Both the position numbers and the translations under genes were made by a program. The notes beneath the pieces are model-generated. The model had not been told where the DNA came from. It made no database searches and saw only the letters and a program-made list of their open reading frames with translations. Below are positions 7,616 to 14,493 of a DNA stretch of 35,815 nucleotides, one piece after another. The stretch spans positions 1 through 35,815 of the forward strand of contig NZ_JAHRCY010000037.1 of the NCBI RefSeq assembly GCF_019083965.1, written 5' to 3'. The stretch comes from Catellatospora tritici. Its GTDB lineage: Bacteria; Actinomycetota; Actinomycetes; Mycobacteriales; Micromonosporaceae. The first letter of the stretch is position 1. Each line of letters begins with the position of its first letter.

Positions 7616-8140
7616 ATGAACGCCGCAGGTAGCGGACGCGAGCATGCCGCTCTGCGCCGCCGCGAGACGGTCCAAGCCACCATCGAGCACGCCCGACGCC
7701 ACGGCGGTGACCTCAGCGTCTCCGCCATCGCCCCAGCGGTCGGCGTCGACCGCTCATACCTCTATCGCCATGCAGACCTCCTGCACCGGCTCCAGCTGGC
7801 ACAGACCGGCACCATCACGGCCCACACCGGCCCGAGCCTCAGCAACATCTCGCTCCAGGCCGAACTCGCTAATACCCGAGCACGAGCCAAACGCCTTCAC
7901 GATCGAGTCCAACTCCTGGAGGGACGCCTGTCCGAGCTGATGGGCGAACATGCGTGGCGGGAGTCCGGCCTCGGCGCACCCTTGGACATCGAGGCGCTGC
8001 AACACGCCAATACCGAACTGCAACAACGCAATGCCATACTCGTTGCACAACTGGACGAGCGGGACCGCGACCTCGCAGCAGCTCGCGCAACCAACCGAGA
8101 CCTCATGATCCAGATGAACTCGGTGCGTTGGTCGGAATGA
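7616..8140 (+). CDS. DUF6262 (Tn554 TnpC-like) family protein
   Basis: A 174-residue protein. The N-terminal half has a helix-turn-helix with the family signature VSAIAPAVGVDRSYLYRHAD; the C-terminal half is a long coiled coil (LQAELANTRARAKRLHDRVQ, then LEGRLSELMGEHAWRESGLG, then LDERDRDLAAARATNRDLMI). This arrangement is characteristic of DUF6262 proteins, which normally follow two tyrosine recombinases (TnpA, TnpB) in Tn554-like elements and are thought to assist or direct transposition. Here no recombinase is found on either side, so it is an orphan. The start at ATG 7616 has GGTGAGGG in front. It may survive as a remnant of an excised or decayed element or may have another DNA-binding role. 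Confidence 0.8.
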   Translation: MNAAGSGREHAALRRRETVQATIEHARRHGGDLSVSAIAPAVGVDRSYLYRHADLLHRLQLAQTGTITAHTGPSLSNISLQAELANTRARAKRLHDRVQLLEGRLSELMGEHAWRESGLGAPLDIEALQHANTELQQRNAILVAQLDERDRDLAAARATNRDLMIQMNSVRWSE

Positions 8141-8328
8141 TGAGAAAAGGCAAGACCGCCGACGTTGTCAACGTTCAAGGTCGTGTGCACGGATGTCTGT
8201 CGCCCGCAGCTGATGGCCCCAACAGCAGTCAACGGCTTCGTAACCCACGTGTGACACCATTCAGTTCATTGACGCTAGTCGAGGAGAACGGCGGGCTCGC
8301 CCCGATTCGCCGAAACGTCAGGACACAG

Positions 8329-8769
8329 ATGGCAGAGAAGCTTCAGCTACAGCTGTACACCTCGCCGGTAGGCCTGTACCTCGCCGTCCACGGCCGCCTC
8401 GACGCGACCACCGCGCACCGGATGGCCCGAGTGGTCGACATCGCCCTCGACCGGTTCCCGACTCACCGGATCACCTTGGGCCTGGCCGGCCTCGACGCGA
8501 TCGACGTGGCCGGGATCAGCGCACTGATCCAGCTGCGCGCCCTGGCCGCCGCCCGCGGCATTCACCTGGCCACCGACAGGACTCCGGCACACGTCCGGCA
8601 GGCAATCCACGCACTGGGCGCCGACTACATCCTCGAACCGGCAACGAGCACCGACCACACCGGCCAACCGTCTCAGCGTGAAGCCTGCCGCAGACGGTTC
8701 GCCCCGGTGGGACCCGCCTGCGTGCGCTCGACCCGGCGTCCCGGCCAGACGCCGCCCACCAGGTTGTAG
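8329..8769 (+). CDS. STAS domain protein lacking the phospho-acceptor serine
   Basis: A 146-residue protein with one STAS domain at residues about 5-100. It follows the anti-anti-sigma pattern: beta strand LYLAVHGRLDATTAHRMARV, then RITLGLAGLDAIDVAGISAL, then RALAAARGIHLATDRTPAHV. In SpoIIAA/RsbV-type antagonists the loop before the central helix is D-S-(S/T)-G with a serine phosphorylated by an anti-sigma kinase. Here the loop reads IDVAGISAL, with Val in place of Ser, so the usual switch is missing. The last ~45 residues are basic and disordered. The start ATG 8329 has CAGGACACAG before it. It converges with a second STAS gene at 9040-9351. Its partner kinase is not in the window. Confidence 0.75.
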   Translation: MAEKLQLQLYTSPVGLYLAVHGRLDATTAHRMARVVDIALDRFPTHRITLGLAGLDAIDVAGISALIQLRALAAARGIHLATDRTPAHVRQAIHALGADYILEPATSTDHTGQPSQREACRRRFAPVGPACVRSTRRPGQTPPTRL

Positions 8770-9039
8770 GCACCGGACCGGGCGCGGACGAACGTGCAGC
8801 AGGCGCTCGGCTTGCGCCGTGCCGTGGAATCCGCGACCCGGGGGGGCCGTCGCGCCCACACCCTTCCTGGGATGTGGACCGCGAACCAGCCGAGGTTCAG
8901 AGCATGAAGCTGTCCGGTAGATGGCCGATGACCAGGGATACGCGTTCGCAGATCTTGGATCTCGGCCGCTTCGACCACGCCGCCGGCGACGACACGCGTG
9001 AGCGACAACGACGCCTGCCGCAACCCGGGCCTGGGCCCG

Positions 9040-9351
9040 CTAAGCCATTCCCAGTACGCCCGCCACACCGGTGGTCCAAAGGACGCGATGGACCAGGTCT
9101 CGCGCATTGGCCACTCTCAGCGCAACCCCGCTGGACTGCGCGTAGGCATGGGCATGGATCAGGTAACGGACGGTGGTCGAGTCGATGAACCGAACACGGT
9201 CCAAATCAACACACACGCATTCGCAACCCGCAGCATCGAGGGCCTCACGCACCCAGGCGAACATGTCTTCGGCGTTGGACGCATCCAGCTCGCCCGCTAT
9301 CGAGACCACGGTCGAGCCGTCCACGGTAACCAAGGTGTACGTCGCAGGCAT
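9040..9351 (-). CDS. STAS domain anti-sigma factor antagonist
   Basis: A compact 103-residue STAS protein. The start ATG 9351 has an excellent ribosome site (GGAGGAGG, five bases away), so it should be well translated. Beta 1-2 read YTLVTVDGSTVVSIAGELDA and the key loop-helix is VCVDLDRVRFIDSTTVRYLI, with the conserved D-S-T in which Ser is the acceptor for a SpoIIAB/RsbW-like kinase. It is therefore a plausible working antagonist that frees a sigma factor when unphosphorylated, unlike the neighbouring STAS protein at 8329. About 270 nt separate the two convergent genes. No kinase, phosphatase or sigma factor lies nearby, so the partner is encoded elsewhere. Confidence 0.8.
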   Translation of the reverse strand: MPATYTLVTVDGSTVVSIAGELDASNAEDMFAWVREALDAAGCECVCVDLDRVRFIDSTTVRYLIHAHAYAQSSGVALRVANARDLVHRVLWTTGVAGVLGMA

Positions 9352-9561
9352 CGCAACCTCCTCCAGCGGGTCAGTGATACCACGCTCCGGCCACACAGCG
9401 ACATCGGGCGACCGGACTGGGCCGCTGCTCTCGGTCAGACGGCGCCGGGGCTCGGCCGGCCACTGCCGCCACCCATCAACAGGCAGAACCGTCACATGCA
9501 ACATCGCCGCCTCCTGCGGTACCGGGCAGCGCCGCCCGTACCGCCATCATGACCTGGGGTT

Positions 9562-9604
9562 CGCCGGTGGACCAGGGCGGCATCGCCGCCGCGGTCCACC
9601 GGCG
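9562..9604. terminator. 43-nt long-stem hairpin
   Basis: Positions 9562-9581 and 9585-9604 pair in 18 of 20 positions with only three bases (ATC) in the loop; the outer 12 bp are perfect. It lacks a T tract. It may be an actinobacterial-type intrinsic terminator, or the relic of a mobile-element end, because the neighbouring genes are fragments. Confidence 0.45.
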
Positions 9605-9651
9605 GCAGGTGCCATGTCGGGGCTCGCCGCCGAGGCCGTCACCCGCTGAAC

Positions 9652-9795
9652 CTGCCCGACGTCGACTCCGTGTGGCAGCAGGCGGTCGATGCTGTCGCCA
9701 CGGTGACGATGCCACTGGCCGACCAGTTCTGGGCGATTCGCTACGGCCAGCTTGTCGACTCGTTCGGGTACCGGTGGGCGTCGGCCACCGCCTAC
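9652..9795 (+). pseudogene. PhnB-like VOC protein, C-terminal fragment
   Basis: The plus-strand frame reads LPDVDSVWQQAVDAVATVTM, then PLADQFWAIRYGQLVDSFGY and RWASAT. PhnB/glyoxalase proteins end with V-D-x-V-W-x-x-A-V-x-A-G-A-T-V-x-M-P-L-x-D-Q-F-W-G-D-R-Y-G-x-x-x-D-P-F-G-H-x-W, so the match covers the last ~45 residues and several key positions have drifted (G to V, GD to AI, DPFGH to DSFGY). The N-terminal two thirds are absent, and the end directly abuts the opposite-strand iron-permease fragment. It is a dead remnant. Confidence 0.65.
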
Positions 9796-9801
9796 GCGAC
9801 A

Positions 9802-10032
9802 CCAGGTGCCGACCTCACCGATCAGAAAGTACGACGGCGCCCAGATCAACACCAGCAGCACGCATGCGGCGAAGAACCACGCCTTGGAGAAGAACGCCGA
9901 CGCGTGGGTGGCGAACCGGTCGAACGGCCCCAAGCCGAGGCTGACATCGCTGGGCAGATCGTGGGCGGGTGTCGTCGGAGCCGTGCTCGCGGGCGTGAAC
10001 GTCGGGGGACTGGCCGGGTATGTGGGACATGG
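9802..10032 (-). pseudogene. Low-affinity iron permease family, N-terminal fragment
   Basis: The minus-strand frame gives FDRFATHASAFFSKAWFFAA followed by CVLLVLIWAPSYFLIGEVGT. This is the first conserved block and first transmembrane segment of the low-affinity iron permease family (FDRFAxxxSxxxGxxxxFxxAxxxVxxW). The next expected block, which begins T-W-Q-L-x-I-N-T, is cut off after GTW at 9802, precisely where the PhnB-like fragment starts. The frame also lacks a clean start; ATG codons upstream are in another frame. Full-length proteins have two membrane segments and about 130 residues; only one segment is left here, so transport function is not expected. Confidence 0.6.
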
Positions 10033-10143
10033 CTGCTGGACACCGCCGGCCAACCGTCGGCAAACGTCAGGTTCACGCGCCTGACCTCCGGGTATGCGCC
10101 CTGAGCCTACGCCGGGCAGGCCGGCGTGGAGAGGACTGCGATC

Positions 10144-10470
10144 GTGCAGCCGACCACCGTACGGGCCACCACCCGTAACAGGATCTCGACCGTGGCACGG
10201 CGGATCGTCGGGTTCGGGTGGCCTGCGTCGGCACATCACTGGCGTTGCTGGCGGCGTACTTCGCCACGGCCGGCAACGAACTGACGCAGGCGGTCACATT
10301 CACGGCCGCCAACCTTGCCGCTGTCGTGGCGATCCTGGCCGAAATGCGGCTCAACCGGCCCACCTGCCCCGGCGCGTGGTATCCGCTTGCCGCCAGGCAG
10401 GGCGCATACCTGTTGGGGAACGTGTACTGGTTTGTCGCGGCGGCGCCGCGGGCCGGCCCCCTACGAGAAG
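10144..10470 (+). pseudogene. N-terminal membrane fragment resembling GGDEF/EAL signalling proteins
   Basis: From GTG 10144 one frame reads VQPTTVRATTRNRISTVARR IVGFG, and a second frame from about 10218 continues ACVGTSLALLAAYFATAGNE and NLAAVVAILAEMRLNRP, then GAYLLGNVYWFV. The joined product looks like the first two membrane helices of the actinobacterial diguanylate cyclase/phosphodiesterase membrane proteins, where A-W-Y-x-L-A-x-G-Q-x-x-Y-x-x-G-N-x-x-W marks the sensor part. A frameshift is needed near 10210 and the coding similarity stops near 10460. The GGDEF or EAL enzyme domain is missing, so no cyclic-di-GMP activity is possible. Family assignment is by remembered pattern. Confidence 0.45.
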
Positions 10471-10500
10471 CTGGTCGGCGACACGCCCGCCGCCGGTGCC

Positions 10501-11106
10501 TCAGCGTGACGGAGTGATTCCCGCGAGCATGACCGCGCAGCGGATCACGTTGCTGAGGTCCCGCTCGGAGTGGTCGATGTCGTGATGGACCTCGTACTGG
10601 ATGATCAGGCCGTCGACCGCGGCCACCACGAACCGGCAGAGTGCGGGGAGGTCGACCTCCTGCGGCCCGAGTTCGTGATCGATGGCGGCCTGGAAGACGT
10701 CCTGCACGGCCGCGGCGTAGCGGGTGTACTGCCATGCGGCGAGCCATTCGTAGCCGGGGGTGCGGCGGCAGTAGATCGTCAGCTCGTACTGCATCAGTTG
10801 CAGCCCGTCGTCGCCGACGATGTAGCGCCAGAAGGCGCGTAGGCCGTCGTCGATGGCGGCGGCGAGGCCGCGAGTGGGGTCGACGGCGTCGCGGAGCACC
10901 TGTTCGACCTGAACGGTTACGGCACCGATCACCGCGGTGAGCAGTTCGTTCTTGTCGCGGAACGCGTAGTGCATCGCGCCCTGGGCCGTGCCGGCCTGTT
11001 GTGCGATCCGGCGGGTGGTCGCACGCTCGAGCCCTTCGCGGGACATGACTTCGATGGCAGCCTGCACCAGCTGTTCCCGTCGAGCCTCGGCGCTCATCCG
11101 ACCCAC
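10501..11106 (-). CDS. TetR family regulator of the amine oxidase operon
   Basis: A 201-residue TetR regulator. The DNA-binding domain is REQLVQAAIEVMSREGLERA then TTRRIAQQAGTAQGAMHYAF and RDKNELL. The C-terminal domain is helical with a YTRYAAAVQDVFQAAIDHEL segment and DGLIIQYEVHHD, resembling TetR_C_6/BetI-like regulators that sense amines or their products. The start is GTG 11106, because GGAGG is seven bases upstream; ATG 11097 is the alternative. It is divergent from the flavin amine oxidase with a 121-nt shared region that contains an almost perfect 29-bp inverted repeat. The likely model is repression of the operon and of itself, lifted when the substrate amine, an aldehyde or an acyl-CoA is present. 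The exact inducer is unknown. Confidence 0.9.
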   Translation of the reverse strand: MGRMSAEARREQLVQAAIEVMSREGLERATTRRIAQQAGTAQGAMHYAFRDKNELLTAVIGAVTVQVEQVLRDAVDPTRGLAAAIDDGLRAFWRYIVGDDGLQLMQYELTIYCRRTPGYEWLAAWQYTRYAAAVQDVFQAAIDHELGPQEVDLPALCRFVVAAVDGLIIQYEVHHDIDHSERDLSNVIRCAVMLAGITPSR

Positions 11107-11150
11107 AGTCGGCCCTCCGTTCGGTGTCGTGCACGCATTCTCGCGACCTC

Positions 11151-11211
11151 TTGACGGTGTTGCACAGATCACCCTACATTCCTTGAACGCCTGACTTGGT
11201 CAAGCGTTCAA
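11151..11211 (+). promoter_or_regulatory. Promoter and 29-bp TetR operator of the amine operon
   Basis: TTGACG (11151-11156) and CTACAT (11174-11179) are separated by exactly 17 bp, a near-consensus sigma-70-type promoter reading toward the amine oxidase. Immediately downstream, 11183-11195 (TTGAACGCCTGAC) and 11199-11211 (GTCAAGCGTTCAA) form an inverted repeat with one mismatch in 13 positions about a 3-bp centre. The expected transcription start falls inside it, so a bound TetR dimer would block initiation. Confidence 0.75.
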
Positions 11212-11227
11212 CTTCGGAGGTCATTCC

Positions 11228-12613
11228 TTGTTCGCAGACTTTGACACCGACGTCGTGGTCGTCGGCGCGGGCCTGGCCGGGCTGTCCGCGGCGCGCAAGC
11301 TGCACGAGGCCGGGGTCGTCGTGACGGTCCTGGAGGCGCGCGACCGTGTCGGCGGCCGCACCTTCTCGCAGACCGAGGGCGACGGACTGCTCGTGGAGTA
11401 CGGCGGCCAGTGGGTCGGACCCACCCAGGACCGCATGTACGCGCTGATCGCGGAGTTCGGGCTGGAGACGTTCACCCAGTACGCCGACGGCGACAACCTG
11501 CAGCTGGCCGATGGGCGGCTGCTGCGCTACCACGGCGCCATCCCCACCGGTGATCCGATCATCGCAGCGGACCTGATGGACGCGATGGTCGAACTGACGG
11601 TCGCGGCCATGGAGGTCGACACGGCCGCACCATGGGAACACCCCCGCGCGGCAGAGCTGGATGCGATGACGGTGGAGACCTGGATCGGCGGCCAGCCCTA
11701 CAGCGACGGCGCCAAGGTGTGGCTGCGTGCCATGACCCGCGCATTGTTCCCGGCCGAGCCAGCAGAGATCTCCCTGCTGCACGCCCTGTTCTACATCTCC
11801 TCCGGCGGCGGCCTGGAGAAGATGATCGGCACCATCAACAGCGCACAGGAAACCCGCCTGACCTACGGGTCGATGCAGGTGTCCCAGCGGCTGGCCGGAC
11901 TGCTCGGCGACCGGGTGCGGCTGAACAGCCCGGTGCACCGCATCGACCACGACGCCGACGGTGTCACCGTGCACCACGAACACGGCGCGCTGCGCGCCCG
12001 GCGCGTCATCGTTGCGATCCCACCCACGCTGGCGGGACGGATCCGCTACGCCCCGGCGCTGCCCGGCTTCCGCGACCAGCTGACCCAGCGCTCGTTCATG
12101 GGCTCCACGATCAAGATGAGCGTGGTCTACCAGACCCCGTTCTGGCGCGCCGACGGCCTGTCCGGCCACATGGTCGGCGACAACCGGCTGGTCTGCGCGA
12201 CCCTGGACCAGACCCACCCGGACCGGCCCGAAGGGGTCCTGGTGTGCTTCGTCGACGCCGGCGCGGCCCGCCGCGCGGTGCGGATGACCGCCGACGAGCG
12301 GCAGGCTGCCGTGATCGAGGACTTGGTCACCTACTTCGGCGAGCAGGCACGCCACCCGGTCGCGACGTACGAGAAGGTCTGGCTCGACGACGAGTGGGCG
12401 CGCGGATGCTATGTCGGAATGATGTCCCCGGGCACCTGGTCCACCCTCGGCCCGGCGCTGCGCGAACCGATCGGTCCGATCCACTGGGCCGGCACCGAGT
12501 GCGCCACCAGATGGAACGGCTACATGGACGGCGCGGTCAGCTCGGGCATCGAGACCGCCGAGGCCGTGCTCAACGAGATCGGCGCCTCGGCCACGGCGGG
12601 GGTGGCCCGATGA
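11228..12613 (+). CDS. Flavin-dependent monoamine oxidase family protein
   Basis: A 461-residue FAD enzyme. The start is TTG 11228, seven bases after GGAGG (11216-11220). Residues 9-45 form the dinucleotide-binding fold (VVVGAGLAGLSAARKL, then VLEARDRVGGRT), followed by LVEYGGQWVGPTQDRMYALI, the usual second FAD contact. The C-terminal FAD motif is IHWAGTECATRWNGYMDGAV. No cysteine sits where covalent-FAD monoamine oxidases have it, so FAD is probably noncovalent. There is no signal peptide. The reaction expected is oxidation of a primary or secondary amine to an imine and then an aldehyde, with hydrogen peroxide. It overlaps the SCP2 gene by ATGA (12610-12613). Permease, CoA-ligase and aldehyde dehydrogenase neighbours suggest amine catabolism; the actual amine is unknown. 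Confidence 0.9.
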   Translation: MFADFDTDVVVVGAGLAGLSAARKLHEAGVVVTVLEARDRVGGRTFSQTEGDGLLVEYGGQWVGPTQDRMYALIAEFGLETFTQYADGDNLQLADGRLLRYHGAIPTGDPIIAADLMDAMVELTVAAMEVDTAAPWEHPRAAELDAMTVETWIGGQPYSDGAKVWLRAMTRALFPAEPAEISLLHALFYISSGGGLEKMIGTINSAQETRLTYGSMQVSQRLAGLLGDRVRLNSPVHRIDHDADGVTVHHEHGALRARRVIVAIPPTLAGRIRYAPALPGFRDQLTQRSFMGSTIKMSVVYQTPFWRADGLSGHMVGDNRLVCATLDQTHPDRPEGVLVCFVDAGAARRAVRMTADERQAAVIEDLVTYFGEQARHPVATYEKVWLDDEWARGCYVGMMSPGTWSTLGPALREPIGPIHWAGTECATRWNGYMDGAVSSGIETAEAVLNEIGASATAGVAR

Positions 12614-12996
12614 GCGCCGACGTGAACCGCGACGCCGTCTCCACCGAGGAACTACACGAGGCCCTCGTCGAATACGTCGACAAGGCCAACGCCAGCCCTC
12701 GATCGAAGAAGACGCTGGCTAGCTGGACCTGCCGGATCCACATCCAGGCAACCGACCTTCCCGATGCCGCATTCACCTTCCACGTGATCAAGGGCGTTGC
12801 CCAGCCCATGGTCCAAGGCCTCGAAGGCGTCCCGGACCTCGTCGTCCGCGGCGGCAGCATCGACCTGGCCGAGATCTTCTGGGGCGACGCCAACCCCGTG
12901 TCGAACTACATGCAGGGCGCCATCAAGACCCAGGGCCGGGCCGACGACGTGATGCGTCTGGACGCGATGGCCATGTTCATCTTCCTCGGACAGTAG
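12610..12996 (+). CDS. SCP2 sterol-binding domain protein
   Basis: A 128-residue protein beginning in the ATGA overlap with the amine oxidase, so its translation is coupled to it. It matches the SCP-2 fold: an N-terminal helix region EELHEALVEYVDKANASPRS, beta strands CRIHIQATDLPDAAFTFHVI, and the conserved D-L-V-V-R-G-x-x-x-D-L-x-x-I-F-x-G block with Y-M-Q-G-A-I-K-T-Q-G-R-x-D-D-V-M-R-L. SCP2 proteins bind hydrophobic ligands such as fatty acyl-CoAs or sterols. An SCP2 gene inside an amine-oxidase operon, before an acyl-CoA ligase, suggests that the amine or its acyl-CoA product is hydrophobic (a long-chain or steroidal amine). That substrate idea is inference. Confidence 0.85.
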   Translation: MSADVNRDAVSTEELHEALVEYVDKANASPRSKKTLASWTCRIHIQATDLPDAAFTFHVIKGVAQPMVQGLEGVPDLVVRGGSIDLAEIFWGDANPVSNYMQGAIKTQGRADDVMRLDAMAMFIFLGQ

Positions 12997-13006
12997 GAGC
13001 AGACCC

Positions 13007-14434
13007 ATGGCCGAACTCACAGCGACCGAGCCCCCGCAGCTCAGCCGTTCCCTCTCCCTCAGCGGCGCCTCGGCGATCTCCACCGGCCTGGCCTTCGCGG
13101 CCATCAACTTCCTGGGCATGGCCGCCATGCTCACCTATGTCAGCGGCCCGCTCTCCTGGATCGCGGTCCTGGCCGGTGGCGTGTTCATCCTCGGCGTACG
13201 TGCCTTGTTCTCCGAGCTCAACGGCCTGTACCCGACCGCGGCAGGGATCCGGCTCTGGATGGGCCGCGCCATGAACGACCGGGTCGCGCTGATCATCACC
13301 CTGACCTACATGACCGCGATCGTCCTGGTCATCGGTGCCGACGCCTACATCATCGGCGAGGCGCTGGCCCACGCCTTCAACAACGGCCACCTCGTGGCGA
13401 TGGTCTACGTCACCGTGCTCCTGGTCCTCGCCACCTGGCTGAACCTGCGCGGCATCAAGCTCGCCGGAGCCGCGGAGAAGGTCGTCACCACCATCGTCGT
13501 GCTGGGCACCGTGGCGATCGGCGTCGCCGCGATCGTAAACCACGAGCCCCTGGCGCACCCGGGTGCCGACTCCAGCAGCTCCCCGCTGCAGGCACTGATC
13601 CTGGGCATCTTCCTCTACACCGGCTTCGAGTGGGTCACCACCAACGCCGAAGAGGTCACCAAGCCCAAGACGATCCAGCGGGCCATGCTCGTCGCCGTGC
13701 TGGTCCTCGCCGCCAGCCAGGCGATCTTCGCCGTCGCGATGGGCCTGACCCTCAACGGCGAACAGCTCGGCACGGCCTACCCGCAGCTCCTGGTCGCCGA
13801 AGCCGCACTGGGACACGCGGGCATGCTGGCGATGCTTGCCATCACCGCACTCACCGCGGTGAACACGTTCAACGGTGGCTTCGTCACCCTGTCCCGGTTC
13901 ATCTACGCCGTAGCGCGCGAAGGCAAGCTGCCCCGGGCGCTCACCCGGCTCAATGACCGGGCCGTGCCGGTGCTGCCGGTCTACCTGCTGGGAGGCAGCT
14001 CGCTGATCCTGGCCGGCGTTGTCGCGCTCACCGGCTCGTTCTTCGTCATGGTCTCGGTCTGCGCGGCACTGGAGATGATGATCTACGCGGCGGCTGGCTA
14101 CGTCGTGTGGCGACTGCGCCGCCAGGACCCCGACCAGGCGCGACCGTTCCGGATGCGCGGCGGCGCGTTCGTGGCCCTCGGCTGCGCCGGGCTCTTCGGG
14201 CTGCTCGGCATCCTCGCCAGCGTCACCGTCGGCCCCGACATCAGCCCGGTGCCGCTGCTCATCGTCCTCGGGTTCGCCGCGCTGGCGACCGTCTACGTCT
14301 TCACCTACGTCCCCCGCCTCGAGCGCCGCGAGGCCGAGGAACTGGCTGCCCGCCGCGCCGCCCGGGCCGCTGCCCGAGCAGCGTCGCGGACCGGCGCTCA
14401 GGTCGTCGAGTCCCAGGAAGGCGCACGTTCATGA
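13007..14434 (+). CDS. APC-family amino acid/amine permease
   Basis: A 475-residue polytopic transporter with about 12 hydrophobic segments. The first is ISTGLAFAAINFLGMAAMLT, with the helix-1 unwound region typical of the APC superfamily reduced to GMAAM; later comes LGIFLYTGFEWVTTNAEEVT, the TM6-like segment with G-F-E-x-x-x-x-x-x-E-E-x, a hallmark of amino acid/polyamine/organocation permeases. A strong Shine-Dalgarno (GGAGCAG) sits before ATG 13007, ten bases after the SCP2 stop. The last 50 residues are a charged, Ala/Arg/Glu-rich cytoplasmic tail. It is expected to import the amine acted on by the oxidase by proton or cation coupling. Its end shares ATGA (14431-14434) with a mini-ORF. 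Confidence 0.9.
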   Translation: MAELTATEPPQLSRSLSLSGASAISTGLAFAAINFLGMAAMLTYVSGPLSWIAVLAGGVFILGVRALFSELNGLYPTAAGIRLWMGRAMNDRVALIITLTYMTAIVLVIGADAYIIGEALAHAFNNGHLVAMVYVTVLLVLATWLNLRGIKLAGAAEKVVTTIVVLGTVAIGVAAIVNHEPLAHPGADSSSSPLQALILGIFLYTGFEWVTTNAEEVTKPKTIQRAMLVAVLVLAASQAIFAVAMGLTLNGEQLGTAYPQLLVAEAALGHAGMLAMLAITALTAVNTFNGGFVTLSRFIYAVAREGKLPRALTRLNDRAVPVLPVYLLGGSSLILAGVVALTGSFFVMVSVCAALEMMIYAAAGYVVWRLRRQDPDQARPFRMRGGAFVALGCAGLFGLLGILASVTVGPDISPVPLLIVLGFAALATVYVFTYVPRLERREAEELAARRAARAAARAASRTGAQVVESQEGARS

Positions 14435-14493
14435 CCATCACGGCCCTTGGCACCCCGGACGACGACACACGACAGGGAGAGACCTGGTCATGA
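14431..14493 (+). CDS. 20-residue mini-ORF linking permease and ligase genes
   Basis: ATG 14431 lies in an ATGA overlap with the permease stop, and the mini-ORF's own TGA stop (14491-14493) lies in an ATGA overlap with the ligase ATG (14490). The peptide is MTITALGTPDDDTRQGETWS. A ribosome finishing the permease can restart here and then at the ligase, with AGGGAGA inside the mini-ORF (about 14473-14479) serving the ligase start. It probably works as a coupling device more than as a functional peptide. A spacer that lost its own gene is the alternative. Confidence 0.45.
   Translation: MTITALGTPDDDTRQGETWS

Noticed and set aside
11174..12484. 436-codon minus-strand frame opposite the amine oxidase
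   Set aside because: Shadow composition; FAD motifs are all in the plus frame.
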